Source: Bacteroidales bacterium UBA7009 (GTDB taxonomy: Bacteria > Bacteroidota > Bacteroidia > Bacteroidales > Paludibacteraceae). From it: a stretch of 23,414 nucleotides of DNA. This document shows positions 8,585 through 16,313 of this stretch, one piece after another (the first letter of the stretch is position 1; every line of letters starts with the position of its first letter). Where the stretch lies: NCBI GenBank assembly GCA_002449665.1, contig DJXH01000009.1, positions 1 through 23,414 of the forward strand, given 5' to 3'. The notes beneath the pieces were generated by a model. That model saw only the letters and a program-made list of their open reading frames with translations, did no database searches and was not told the DNA's origin. A program made the translations under genes and the position numbers.

Positions 8585-9678
8585 GCAAACGCTTCTATAT
8601 CATACTCTCCGCCGTCATCGGCTGCCTTTTTATATCGGCTTGCAAGAACAGCGGCGGTCTGACCCTGCCTTCCGCCACGGGCAGCATATACGAATGTGTC
8701 ATAGTAGCCGACAAGACGGTAAGCGACATAGTAGAACAGACCCTTGCTGCCGACATGCCCTGCCTGCCGCAGATGGAGCCTTACTTCAAGACGATGAACG
8801 TACCGCCAAAGCAGTTTGACGACTTCCTGCGCTCGGCACGCAATATCCTATACGTAGATATTCAGCCGGCGCGTTACACAGCCGCTAAAGCCGTATATAG
8901 CCGCAACCGCTGGAGCAAGCCGCAAGCCGTATGCAGCATACAGGCTCCCGACACAGCCGCCTTCACAGCCTATTGGAACGAGTACGGCGAGCAGATAAGA
9001 GAGTGGCTTGTAAGAGAAGAACTTGCGCGGCAAGTGCATTTCCTCCGCGCAAGCACCAACAAACAGGCGCGCGCCGCAATGCAAAAACGCTTCGGCTGCG
9101 ATATGCTCATACCCGAAGACTATATGCTCATAAAAGACACTGTTCTGCAAACTACCACTACCGCCGTCAGTGTCCTTTGGTGCTGCAACAACAAAGGTCC
9201 TGTGCGGCGCGACATTGTGGTATATAGTTACCCCTACACCGACTCCCTCACTTTCACCACCGACTACCTCTGCCACAAGCGGGACGAGGTAGTAGGGCAA
9301 TTAGTCAGCGGAACGGTGGAAGGCTCGTATATGGGGACAGAGTACAAGCATTTTCCGCCACAAATGAGGTTTATTCGGCAGTTAGAGGGGATTAGGGGAA
9401 CTAATAATCATAGGAATCCTATGGAAACTATTAATCCTAACAATCCTACCCCTTCTTTCTATGCTACGGAGTTGCGGGGGTTATGGCGGCTGTACGGCGG
9501 TGAGGCGATGGGCGGACCGTTTGTGAGCCACTCGCTGATAGTAGGAGCAGAGAACACCTTTGCTGAAAAAGGAACGTGGATTGTAACGGCGGAAGTGTTC
9601 ATCTACGCCGCCGGGCAGAAGAAGCGCAACCCGCTAAGACAAGCAGAAGCAATATTATATTCTATAGAGGAAAACTAG
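8581..9678 (+). CDS. DUF4837 family lipoprotein
   Basis: A 365-residue predicted lipoprotein of a Bacteroidetes-specific family of unknown function. The ATG at 8581 was chosen because it gives a proper signal peptide with lipobox FISAC (C21) and overlaps the HEPN stop by ATGA; the frame stays open further upstream, but that extension would overlap the HEPN gene and hide the signal peptide. The family's conserved C-terminal block is visible as ELRGLWRLYGGEAMGGPFVSH (first part shown only in outline, about 296-316). Between the central domain and this block, residues about 269-291 (GIRGTNNHRN, then Pro/Asn-rich) are encoded by an AT-richer palindromic stretch and look like an insertion. pyrG follows after 38 bases. 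Envelope role is inferred only from the lipobox. Confidence 0.88.
   Translation: MSKRFYIILSAVIGCLFISACKNSGGLTLPSATGSIYECVIVADKTVSDIVEQTLAADMPCLPQMEPYFKTMNVPPKQFDDFLRSARNILYVDIQPARYTAAKAVYSRNRWSKPQAVCSIQAPDTAAFTAYWNEYGEQIREWLVREELARQVHFLRASTNKQARAAMQKRFGCDMLIPEDYMLIKDTVLQTTTTAVSVLWCCNNKGPVRRDIVVYSYPYTDSLTFTTDYLCHKRDEVVGQLVSGTVEGSYMGTEYKHFPPQMRFIRQLEGIRGTNNHRNPMETINPNNPTPSFYATELRGLWRLYGGEAMGGPFVSHSLIVGAENTFAEKGTWIVTAEVFIYAAGQKKRNPLRQAEAILYSIEEN
9387..9452. repeat. 66-bp palindrome-like insert inside the DUF4837 coding sequence
   Basis: The tip CATAGGAATCCTATG (9409-9423) is a perfect palindrome around one central base. Flanking arms are imperfect complements: GGGGATTAGGGG and CTAATA on the left against TATTAATCC and AATCCTACCCC on the right. 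The block is 66 bases, a multiple of three, and keeps the frame. Its codons (AGG, AAT, ATT, CCT) differ from the surrounding GC-richer usage. It resembles coding palindromic elements such as those known from Rickettsia. Confidence 0.55.
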
Positions 9679-9716
9679 GAGAAATAGGAAAACTAAAAAA
9701 AAACTTCCCAACTACT

Positions 9717-11321
9717 ATGACAAAATATATCTTCGTTACCGGCGGGGTGGCATCATCCCTTGGCAAGGGTATCCTCGCCGCCTCACTTAGCAAACTGCTG
9801 CAAGCACGCGGGTTCAAAGTCACCAACCAAAAACTTGACCCGTACATCAACATCGACTCCGGCACGCTCAACCCCTATGAGCACGGCGAGTGCTACGTAA
9901 CGGAAGACGGACACGAAGCCGACCTCGACCTCGGACACTATGAGCGTTTTCTCGACATACGCACCCACAAGATGAACAACCTCACCACAGGGCGCATATA
10001 CAAGAGCGTGATAGAGAAAGAGCGGCGCGGCGACTACCTTGGTAAGACCGTGCAGGTCATACCGCATATAACAGACGAAATCAAACGCAACATCACAGCC
10101 CTTGGTCGAACGGGCGACTACGATTTCGTCATAGTGGAGATAGGCGGCACGGTGGGCGACATAGAGAGCCTGCCGTATATAGAGACCGTCCGTCAGATGA
10201 AGTGGGAGCACGGGCGCGACTGCCTCTGTATCCACCTCACCTACGTCCCATACCTGCAAGCGGCTAAAGAACTGAAAACGAAGCCCACACAGCACTCCGT
10301 AAGAGACCTTCAGCAGGAGGGCGTACAGCCCGACATCATCGTGCTTCGCACCGAACACCCGATAAACGACACTCTGCGGCGCAAGGTGGCACTATTCTGC
10401 AACGTGGACGAACGCGCCGTCATTCAGTCTGCCGACGCTTCGTCCATCTACCGAGTACCGCTCAATATGCAAGCCGAGCATCTTGACGAGGTAGTGCTGC
10501 AAAAGACCGGCTTTGACTTGAGTCGGGTACCGACAGCCGATATGACCGACTGGAACGCTTTTCTGCAAAAACTCGAAGGAGCCACGGAGGAAGTGCGCAT
10601 CGCGCTGGTAGGCAAGTACGTACAACTGCAAGATGCCTATAAGTCCATCCACGAATCGCTCTCCCACGCCGCCGCTTACAACAACCGCCGCCTTGTCCTC
10701 ACCTCCCTTCTCTCCGATGACATAACGGCTGAAAACGTAGCAGATAAACTGCAAGGTCAGCAGGGCATACTTGTTGCCCCGGGCTTCGGGCAGAGAGGTA
10801 TGGAAGGGAAGTTTATCGCTCTACGTTATGCCCGCGAGAAGAATATTCCGTGTCTCGGTATATGTCTCGGTATGCAGGCTATGGCTATTGAATTCGCGCG
10901 CAACGTACTCGGCTACACCGATGCCAACAGCGTGGAGATGGACGAGAGGACGACACACAACGTCATAGACATGATGGAAGACCAAAAGACTATGCTCAAC
11001 AAGGGCGGCAGTATGCGTCTTGGAGCATATCCGTGCCGACTGAACAAGGGCAGCCGTGTCTATCAGATATACAAACAGGAGCAGATAGTGGAGCGGCACA
11101 GACACCGCTATGAGTTCAACCAACTCTATCAAGCCGAGTTTGAAGCCAATGGTATGCACTGTACCGGCGTTAACCCCGACACGGGCTTGGTGGAGATAAT
11201 CGAACTTGAAGGACATCCGTGGTACATAGGGGTGCAGTTCCACCCCGAATACTCGTCCACCGTCCTCCACCCCCACCCGCTGTTTGTGTCGTTCGTCAAA
11301 GCCGCAATAGAGCAAAAATAA
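9717..11321 (+). CDS. pyrG: CTP synthase (glutamine hydrolysing)
   Basis: Makes CTP from UTP, ATP and glutamine; 534 residues, the usual size. The start at 9717 gives the canonical N-terminus MTKYIFVTGGVASSLGKG with the P-loop at 9-18. The synthetase domain covers about 1-265, including the family blocks NPYEHGECYVTEDG and GGTVGDIESLP. The C-terminal class I glutamine amidotransferase domain carries nucleophile C383 in GICLGMQ and H509/E511 in FHPEY. All catalytic residues are present, so the enzyme should be active. It follows the DUF4837 gene after 38 bases and the deacylase gene begins one base after its stop, so these are probably one operon. The leader contains a run of nine A (9695-9703) and a nine-base direct repeat, with no Shine-Dalgarno. 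Confidence 0.98.
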   Translation: MTKYIFVTGGVASSLGKGILAASLSKLLQARGFKVTNQKLDPYINIDSGTLNPYEHGECYVTEDGHEADLDLGHYERFLDIRTHKMNNLTTGRIYKSVIEKERRGDYLGKTVQVIPHITDEIKRNITALGRTGDYDFVIVEIGGTVGDIESLPYIETVRQMKWEHGRDCLCIHLTYVPYLQAAKELKTKPTQHSVRDLQQEGVQPDIIVLRTEHPINDTLRRKVALFCNVDERAVIQSADASSIYRVPLNMQAEHLDEVVLQKTGFDLSRVPTADMTDWNAFLQKLEGATEEVRIALVGKYVQLQDAYKSIHESLSHAAAYNNRRLVLTSLLSDDITAENVADKLQGQQGILVAPGFGQRGMEGKFIALRYAREKNIPCLGICLGMQAMAIEFARNVLGYTDANSVEMDERTTHNVIDMMEDQKTMLNKGGSMRLGAYPCRLNKGSRVYQIYKQEQIVERHRHRYEFNQLYQAEFEANGMHCTGVNPDTGLVEIIELEGHPWYIGVQFHPEYSSTVLHPHPLFVSFVKAAIEQK

Positions 11322-11322
11322 G

Positions 11323-12762
11323 ATGAGGCGATTTCATTACATAATTATTCTGCTGTTGCTGTCGGCTTTTGCTATGCCCTTGACCGCACAGCACGTTGTA
11401 CACGACCGCCCTACCCCCACCCGCTCCAAGCGTTCGCCAAAGGTCAAGCACCCGCAGAAGCGCAATGCCGACTACGTTAAGAACAACCATCGCGACGAGA
11501 CCACGCCGAAGGTGCAGATGCACTACCGCATAAGCGGTATAACCGGCTGGCTCAACCGCGATGACAAGATTGCAGGGACAAAGACGATGTACGGACTGAC
11601 AATGGACAGACCGGTTACTCTTGGCGGCAGCGTGGCTGTGGAGTTTTTGCCGACGGGCAGACTGCGCAGTCTTCAGCAGTGGAACAACGCGAGCATAGGC
11701 TTGGCTTTCAGCGCATTTGACCTCGGTCAGGACCAATACTTGGGTCAGGCATTCGCCCCTCACGCCTATCTTAATATACCTCTATACAGGAGCAAACACT
11801 TCGTTTTCGGCTTGCGCCCGGGCATAGGTATAGGGTTCGTAACAAAGACGTATGCTAACACCGTCCCCGAAGAATATAAGTGGGAAGCCTATCAGATCAG
11901 CACCGGCGGGAGCAAGAAGCAGCAGATAGCGAATATATCCATGGGCAGCATTGCCAATGCTTTTCTAATGGGAGCAGTTTATATGGATTTCCCGATAAAG
12001 AAAGGCTGGGACATCACCTTCAATGCCGGTTGGCAGCACCTGAGCAACGGCAGCGTGATGACCCCTAACGCGGGGTATAATATGTTTAACGCCGAAGTGG
12101 GAGTGGCATACACTCCGAGTCTCGGCATATACGGTATGCACCGCCACGAGCCATACAGCGAGGTGCCTCACCACCTGAACGACGGCGTGGACAAGCCGTG
12201 GGCGATAGAGATTCTCGCAGGCGGCGGCGTAAGGAGCGTGTATTACAAAGACCGCCGGTGGTACGGCATAGCCACCGTCTCCGTCAGCGCATACTGGAAA
12301 CCGCTGAGTATATTCCGCATAGGTATAGGTGCAGATGCTTTCTACGACGGCGCGTACTCGGCTGTATATAAAGACTTTGCCGATGGTTCAACGAAGAACG
12401 TAACCCACTTTGGCAAGACCTATCTCACGGAAAGCAATCAGGTTAACTGCTTCCGTTTGGGTGTGAGTCTGCAGCCGGAGATGGTGCTTGGCAGGTTCAG
12501 TTTCGGCTATCACATAGGCATTTATATGATTGACCCCGTGAAGAACCTCGAGCCGTTTGAGGAGGCAGCCAAAGGAGGATTAAACAGAGGGATAATATAC
12601 AAATACGACCCGACTAAAGCCAGCACTTATCAAGACGGATGGTGCTACCAGCGGGTGCAACTCAAGTATCTTGCCACCGACCATTTGCTCGTTCATCTCG
12701 GGCTTAAACTGCACATTATGAAAGCCGAGTACATAGATGCCGGTATCGGCGTAAGGTTCTGA
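11323..12762 (+). CDS. PagL-like acyloxyacyl hydrolase (lipid A 3-O-deacylase family), outer membrane
   Basis: A 479-residue protein with signal peptide (MRRFHYIIILLLLSAFAMPL ending TAQ) and alternating beta-strand patterns typical of an outer-membrane barrel, ending in GIGVRF. The block WQHLSNGS (237-244) matches the PagL active-site HxSN motif, with H239 and S241; E258 in FNAEVGVAY is the best candidate for the third catalytic residue, although the spacing is larger than in Pseudomonas PagL. If active it would trim acyl chains from lipid A. It is much longer than classical PagL (about 170 residues): after a linker near 270-290 there is another strand-rich half of about 190 residues. It starts one base after pyrG, suggesting co-transcription. 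The family call is fairly firm, the substrate is inferred. Confidence 0.75.
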   Translation: MRRFHYIIILLLLSAFAMPLTAQHVVHDRPTPTRSKRSPKVKHPQKRNADYVKNNHRDETTPKVQMHYRISGITGWLNRDDKIAGTKTMYGLTMDRPVTLGGSVAVEFLPTGRLRSLQQWNNASIGLAFSAFDLGQDQYLGQAFAPHAYLNIPLYRSKHFVFGLRPGIGIGFVTKTYANTVPEEYKWEAYQISTGGSKKQQIANISMGSIANAFLMGAVYMDFPIKKGWDITFNAGWQHLSNGSVMTPNAGYNMFNAEVGVAYTPSLGIYGMHRHEPYSEVPHHLNDGVDKPWAIEILAGGGVRSVYYKDRRWYGIATVSVSAYWKPLSIFRIGIGADAFYDGAYSAVYKDFADGSTKNVTHFGKTYLTESNQVNCFRLGVSLQPEMVLGRFSFGYHIGIYMIDPVKNLEPFEEAAKGGLNRGIIYKYDPTKASTYQDGWCYQRVQLKYLATDHLLVHLGLKLHIMKAEYIDAGIGVRF

Positions 12763-12789
12763 CGGTTAATTCAGCGGAACGGGAAAAGG

Positions 12790-13260
12790 CTACTCGTGGT
12801 GGTAAGGCTCACCGCGCAGGATAGTCATCGCGCGATAGAGTTGCTCCACGAAGAAAAGGCGCACCATTTGATGTGAGAAAGTCATACGGCTAAGGCTGAT
12901 CATCGAACCGGCGCGTTTATATACATCCTCTGAAAACCCATACGGTCCGCCGCATACGAAGACAAGGTCTCGCGCGGCAGACTGCTTTTTCTGCATATAC
13001 CGAGCAAACTCTATACTCCTCATCTCCTCTCCCCGCTCATCAAGCAAGATGAGGTCTGCAGAGGGCGCGACACGCTGAATAATCATTTGCCCTTCCGCTT
13101 GCTTTTGCTGCTCTTCTGTCAGGTTCTTGGTCTGCTTGAGGTCGGGCAGCACCTCAAGCGAAAAAGGCAGATAGTGAGTAAGACGCTTGGAGTAGTCGTC
13201 TATGAGGACTTGAAGGTGGGGATTGACCGTTCGCCCTACTACAAGGAAAACAGTTTTCAT
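12790..13260 (-). CDS. rlmH: 23S rRNA (pseudouridine1915-N3)-methyltransferase
   Basis: Methylates pseudouridine 1915 in helix 69 of 23S rRNA using S-adenosylmethionine, acting on 70S ribosomes. It has 156 residues, close to the 155 of E. coli RlmH. SPOUT-fold signatures are complete: LLDERG (72-77), the knot-forming GGPYGF (104-109), SLSRMTFSHQ (122-131) and the C-terminal PYHHE. The start codon overlaps the stop of the upstream EamA transporter gene by ATGA (13257-13260), so the pair is coupled. It converges with the PagL-like gene, leaving only 27 bases between the two stops and no visible terminator there. Confidence 0.97.
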   Translation of the reverse strand: MKTVFLVVGRTVNPHLQVLIDDYSKRLTHYLPFSLEVLPDLKQTKNLTEEQQKQAEGQMIIQRVAPSADLILLDERGEEMRSIEFARYMQKKQSAARDLVFVCGGPYGFSEDVYKRAGSMISLSRMTFSHQMVRLFFVEQLYRAMTILRGEPYHHE

Positions 13261-14195
13261 TTTAGTGATTTTTTACGCGGCTGCCACTGGCTGATAAACA
13301 GTCCGATGATAATAAGCAATATACCTGCCACTTTGCCCCAAGGCAGATGTTCGCCGAAGAACAAGAACATAATAATCGCCGTGAACATAGGACGGATATT
13401 ATTGAAAGCATTTGTGCGCGTTACACCTATTTGCCGTATGGTATGACAATAGAGAATGAAAGCAATCACAGACGAACAAGCAGCGAGATAACCTATAGAC
13501 AGAAGAGCCTGCTGCCAGCCTTCGACAGAGGTGAGCGAAGAGAAGAAAGATATGGCATCACTACCTTCCACCACTCCCCACATCGGATAGAAAAACAGAA
13601 GCGCAACAAGTTGGGTATAAAACACTATAGACAGCGAGTTATACGTCTCGGGAATACGGCGCAACACTATAGTATAAAAAACGGCGGCGCAGACAGCGGC
13701 AAAAGCCAACAGCAGCCCCCACTTACTGCCGATACCGAAAGACGAAGAACCTAATAAAACAAGCATAATCATACCGACGGAAGATATGATTATACCGAGT
13801 ATATTAAACTTCGTAACTCTCTCTTTGAGAATAACGTAAGCAAATATCGGAGCCAAAATAGGCGAGGTGGACAGCAGTGTCTCGGCTATAGTGGGAGACG
13901 AGAGTGCATCGTAGGTGTAGGTCTCAAGCAGATAATAAAGAACAGGCTCAAAAAATCCGCCCAAGAGGAAAAACGGAATATCTTTCTTCTGCAACTTATT
14001 CAGTCCGAGCATAGAGTTGCCTCTGCACGCAAGCCCCACGACAAGCATCAGCAGCACAGCGAGGGTAAAACGCGTAACTATCAAAGTAAGAGGGGGGAAG
14101 ACGGCAAGAGCATGCTTTATGGCAATACCCGAACCCGCCCAGATAAGCATAGCCGTAAGAATGGCGATGTATGTCAGGAGTTTTTTCATATACAT
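13257..14195 (-). CDS. EamA/DMT-family transporter
   Basis: An inner-membrane drug/metabolite transporter superfamily protein of 312 residues with about ten hydrophobic helices in two EamA repeats (about 8-145 and 158-305). The first repeat ends in the typical ERVTKFNILGIIIS block and the second in GEHLPWGKVAGILLII. Substrate unknown; the family includes amino acid and metabolite exporters. Two ATG codons lie close together (14195 and 14189); the first is kept, but MKKLLTY from the second is equally plausible. A good promoter lies upstream with only about 10-15 bases of leader. It shares an operon with rlmH by a four-base overlap. Confidence 0.92.
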   Translation of the reverse strand: MYMKKLLTYIAILTAMLIWAGSGIAIKHALAVFPPLTLIVTRFTLAVLLMLVVGLACRGNSMLGLNKLQKKDIPFFLLGGFFEPVLYYLLETYTYDALSSPTIAETLLSTSPILAPIFAYVILKERVTKFNILGIIISSVGMIMLVLLGSSSFGIGSKWGLLLAFAAVCAAVFYTIVLRRIPETYNSLSIVFYTQLVALLFFYPMWGVVEGSDAISFFSSLTSVEGWQQALLSIGYLAACSSVIAFILYCHTIRQIGVTRTNAFNNIRPMFTAIIMFLFFGEHLPWGKVAGILLIIIGLFISQWQPRKKSLK

Positions 14196-14212
14196 ATACG
14201 CAAAAAATCGTG

Positions 14213-14243
14213 CAAAGGTAGGCTAAATTCGTCAGTTATGCAA
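14213..14243 (-). promoter_or_regulatory. Bacteroidetes-type promoter for EamA transporter and rlmH
   Basis: Read on the - strand: TTG at 14243-14241, a 20-base spacer, and TACCTTTG at 14220-14213. This matches the Bacteroidetes -33/-7 pattern exactly. The transporter ATG at 14195 is 18 bases beyond the -7 element. The -33 TTG lies inside a small palindrome. Confidence 0.8.
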
Positions 14244-14253
14244 AACATTTGCA
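14239..14253. promoter_or_regulatory. Palindrome TGCAAA-ACA-TTTGCA between divergent promoters
   Basis: A perfect 6-bp inverted repeat with a 3-base spacer, covering the -33 element of the leftward promoter and lying 9 bases before the -33 TTG of the rightward (nadA) promoter. It is an operator candidate. TTTGCA is also part of the local -7 consensus, so chance or a decoy -7 element is possible. Confidence 0.4.
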
Positions 14254-14261
14254 CAAACTGC

Positions 14262-14292
14262 TTGTACGTATCTTGATTTTGCCGTACCTTTG
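14262..14292 (+). promoter_or_regulatory. Bacteroidetes-type promoter for nadA-mnmA
   Basis: TTG at 14262-14264, a 20-base spacer and TACCTTTG at 14285-14292. The nadA ATG at 14316 lies 23 bases after the -7 element, giving a short leader. No riboswitch-sized leader is present. Confidence 0.8.
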
Positions 14293-14315
14293 CAGCCGAA
14301 TAAATACGCAGAGAT

Positions 14316-15248
14316 ATGATACAAGACGAGATAAGGCAACTTGCCAAGCAGAAGAACGCCATCATTATGGCTCACTACTATCAACGCCCCGAGATACAGG
14401 ACGTTGCCGACTTTATCGGCGACTCGCTTGCCCTTGCGCAGCAGGCGGCTAAGACGGATGCCGACATCATCGTGATGTGCGGAGTACATTTTATGGCAGA
14501 GACCGCCAAGATTCTCTGCCCGAAGAAGAAAGTGCTTATCCCCGACCCCACCGCCGGCTGCTCGCTTGCCGACAGTTGCAAAGCCGAAGACCTTGCCGCG
14601 TGGAAGGAGCAACACCCTGACTATAAGGTCATATCCTACGTCAACACCTCCGCTGCCGTTAAGGCTCTGACCGACATAGTGGTTACAAGCAGCAACGCGC
14701 TGAAGATAGTGGGCAGTATGCCGGAAGGCGAGAAGATTCTCTTCGGACCCGACCATAACCTCGGCAGTTATATCAACTCCGAGACCGGCAGAGAGATGGC
14801 ACTATGGGACGGCTGCTGCCACGTGCATGCCCGCTTCTCGGCAGAAGCACTCATCTTGCTCAAAAAAGAGCACCCCGCCGCTCCCGTCCTTGCCCACCCC
14901 GAATGTAAGCAAGTGATAATCAACCTGAGCGATGTTGTTGGTTCAACGCAGGCACTGCTCAATTACGTTAAAGCCCACCCCGAGACAAAGCAGTTTATCA
15001 TCGCCACCGAGTCCGGCATACTGCACGAGATGCGCAAAGCGTGCCCCGATGTGGAGTTCCTACCCGTCCCGCCGGAGACGACGGAAGGCGTAGGCTGTAT
15101 GTGCAACGAGTGTGAATATATGCGGCAGAACACTCTTGAAAAACTCTACAACTGCCTAAAGAACGAGACAGGCGAAGTGGTTGTAGATGAGCAGATTGCC
15201 AAGCAGGCTTTGCTGCCTATAGAACGTATGCTCGAACTGAGCAAATAG
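14316..15248 (+). CDS. nadA: Quinolinate synthase
   Basis: Condenses iminoaspartate (from NadB) with dihydroxyacetone phosphate to quinolinate, a committed step of de novo NAD synthesis; uses a [4Fe-4S] cluster. It has 310 residues, the short form also seen in Thermotoga. The cluster cysteines are visible: C82 in AGCSLADSC, C168 in WDGCCHVH, and one of C261/C263/C266 in GCMCNECEYM, most likely C266. The substrate-binding start MAHYYQRPEIQDVADFIGD (18-36) is intact. nadB and nadC are not in this window. It is followed after 12 bases by mnmA, with a shared promoter upstream, so NAD synthesis is co-expressed with tRNA thiolation here. Confidence 0.97.
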   Translation: MIQDEIRQLAKQKNAIIMAHYYQRPEIQDVADFIGDSLALAQQAAKTDADIIVMCGVHFMAETAKILCPKKKVLIPDPTAGCSLADSCKAEDLAAWKEQHPDYKVISYVNTSAAVKALTDIVVTSSNALKIVGSMPEGEKILFGPDHNLGSYINSETGREMALWDGCCHVHARFSAEALILLKKEHPAAPVLAHPECKQVIINLSDVVGSTQALLNYVKAHPETKQFIIATESGILHEMRKACPDVEFLPVPPETTEGVGCMCNECEYMRQNTLEKLYNCLKNETGEVVVDEQIAKQALLPIERMLELSK

Positions 15249-15260
15249 ACACTTTTCTAT

Positions 15261-16313
15261 ATGAGCAAAGGACGAGTACTGATGGCGATGAGCGGCGGCA
15301 TAGACAGCAGTGTGGCTGCTATGCTTCTGCTTGAGCAGGGGTACGAACTCGTAGGTGTTACCTTCCGCACGTTCGACTCTATCAAACCGTCCTGTCTTGC
15401 CCGCGAGAAAGGCTGCTGCTCCGTGGAAAGCATAATGGAGGCACGGCACCTTGCAGCACAATTAGGCTTTGAGCATCATATAGTGGACTTCCGCGACATC
15501 TTCCGCCAACATGTGATTAGCGACTTCGTAAATGAATATCGACACGGACGAACACCTAACCCCTGCGTACTATGTAACTCTCACATCAAGTGGGGCGTAC
15601 TGCTCGAAGAGGCTGACCGCTACGGCTGCGACTATATAGCCACGGGGCACTATGCCCGCATAGGCGAACACAACGGACACACCTACCTCAAGAAAGCCGC
15701 TGACACCAACAAAGACCAGACCTATTTTCTTTGGATGCTCACGGAAGAAAACCTCAGCCGCACTCTTTTCCCGCTCGGCTCACTGACCAAACCCGAAGTA
15801 AGAGAGATAGCACGACAGCACGGCTTCGAGCAGTTAAGCCGCAAGACCGAGTCGCAGGAGATATGCTTTATCCCCGACAACGACTACCGCACTTTCCTGC
15901 AACAGGAAGGCGTGGAGATAAAAGACGGCATCTTCCAAGACAAAGACGGCAAAAAAGTAGGACGGCACACAGGCTACACCAACTTCACCATCGGTCAGCG
16001 CAAAGGTCTCGGCATAGCACTCGGCTATCCGGCTTTCGTTACTAAAATAGATGCCGAAAACAATATCGTCAGTCTTGGCAGGCACGATGACCTCTATCAG
16101 ACCGATGTGCATTTAGGCAGACATTTCTATTTTCGCGGGAAAGAGGACACGCCCGTTATGGCACAGATTCGCTATCGCAGCCGCCCCACAGAGGCAATGC
16201 TCAACAACCACACACTACGTTTCAGCGAACCCGTATGGGCAGTGGCAGCCGGACAAAGCGCGATAATGTACCAAGACGACTATCTTGTCGGTGGAGGGAT
16301 TATAGAAAAATAG
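15261..16313 (+). CDS. mnmA: tRNA-specific 2-thiouridylase
   Basis: Puts sulfur on position 2 of wobble uridine 34 in tRNA-Lys, -Glu and -Gln using ATP. It has 350 residues. The N-terminal PP-loop SGGIDSSVAAMLL is intact (about 10-22). The two catalytic cysteines are present: C102 in NPCVLCN and C202 in QEICFIP, at almost the same positions as in E. coli. The central tRNA-binding GQRKGLGIALG block and C-terminal beta barrel are complete. It is the second gene of the nadA unit. Its last 34 bases overlap, tail to tail, the 3' end of the amidase gene on the other strand, with no room for a private terminator. Confidence 0.97.
   Translation: MSKGRVLMAMSGGIDSSVAAMLLLEQGYELVGVTFRTFDSIKPSCLAREKGCCSVESIMEARHLAAQLGFEHHIVDFRDIFRQHVISDFVNEYRHGRTPNPCVLCNSHIKWGVLLEEADRYGCDYIATGHYARIGEHNGHTYLKKAADTNKDQTYFLWMLTEENLSRTLFPLGSLTKPEVREIARQHGFEQLSRKTESQEICFIPDNDYRTFLQQEGVEIKDGIFQDKDGKKVGRHTGYTNFTIGQRKGLGIALGYPAFVTKIDAENNIVSLGRHDDLYQTDVHLGRHFYFRGKEDTPVMAQIRYRSRPTEAMLNNHTLRFSEPVWAVAAGQSAIMYQDDYLVGGGIIEK

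Noticed and set aside
9687..9716. A9 tract upstream of pyrG as a reiterative-transcription switch
   Set aside because: The known pyrG mechanism in Gram-positives needs a G-start at the promoter; this A-run is inside an operon with no promoter nearby.
12763..12789. Bidirectional terminator between the PagL-like gene and rlmH
   Set aside because: The 27-base gap contains no stable inverted repeat.
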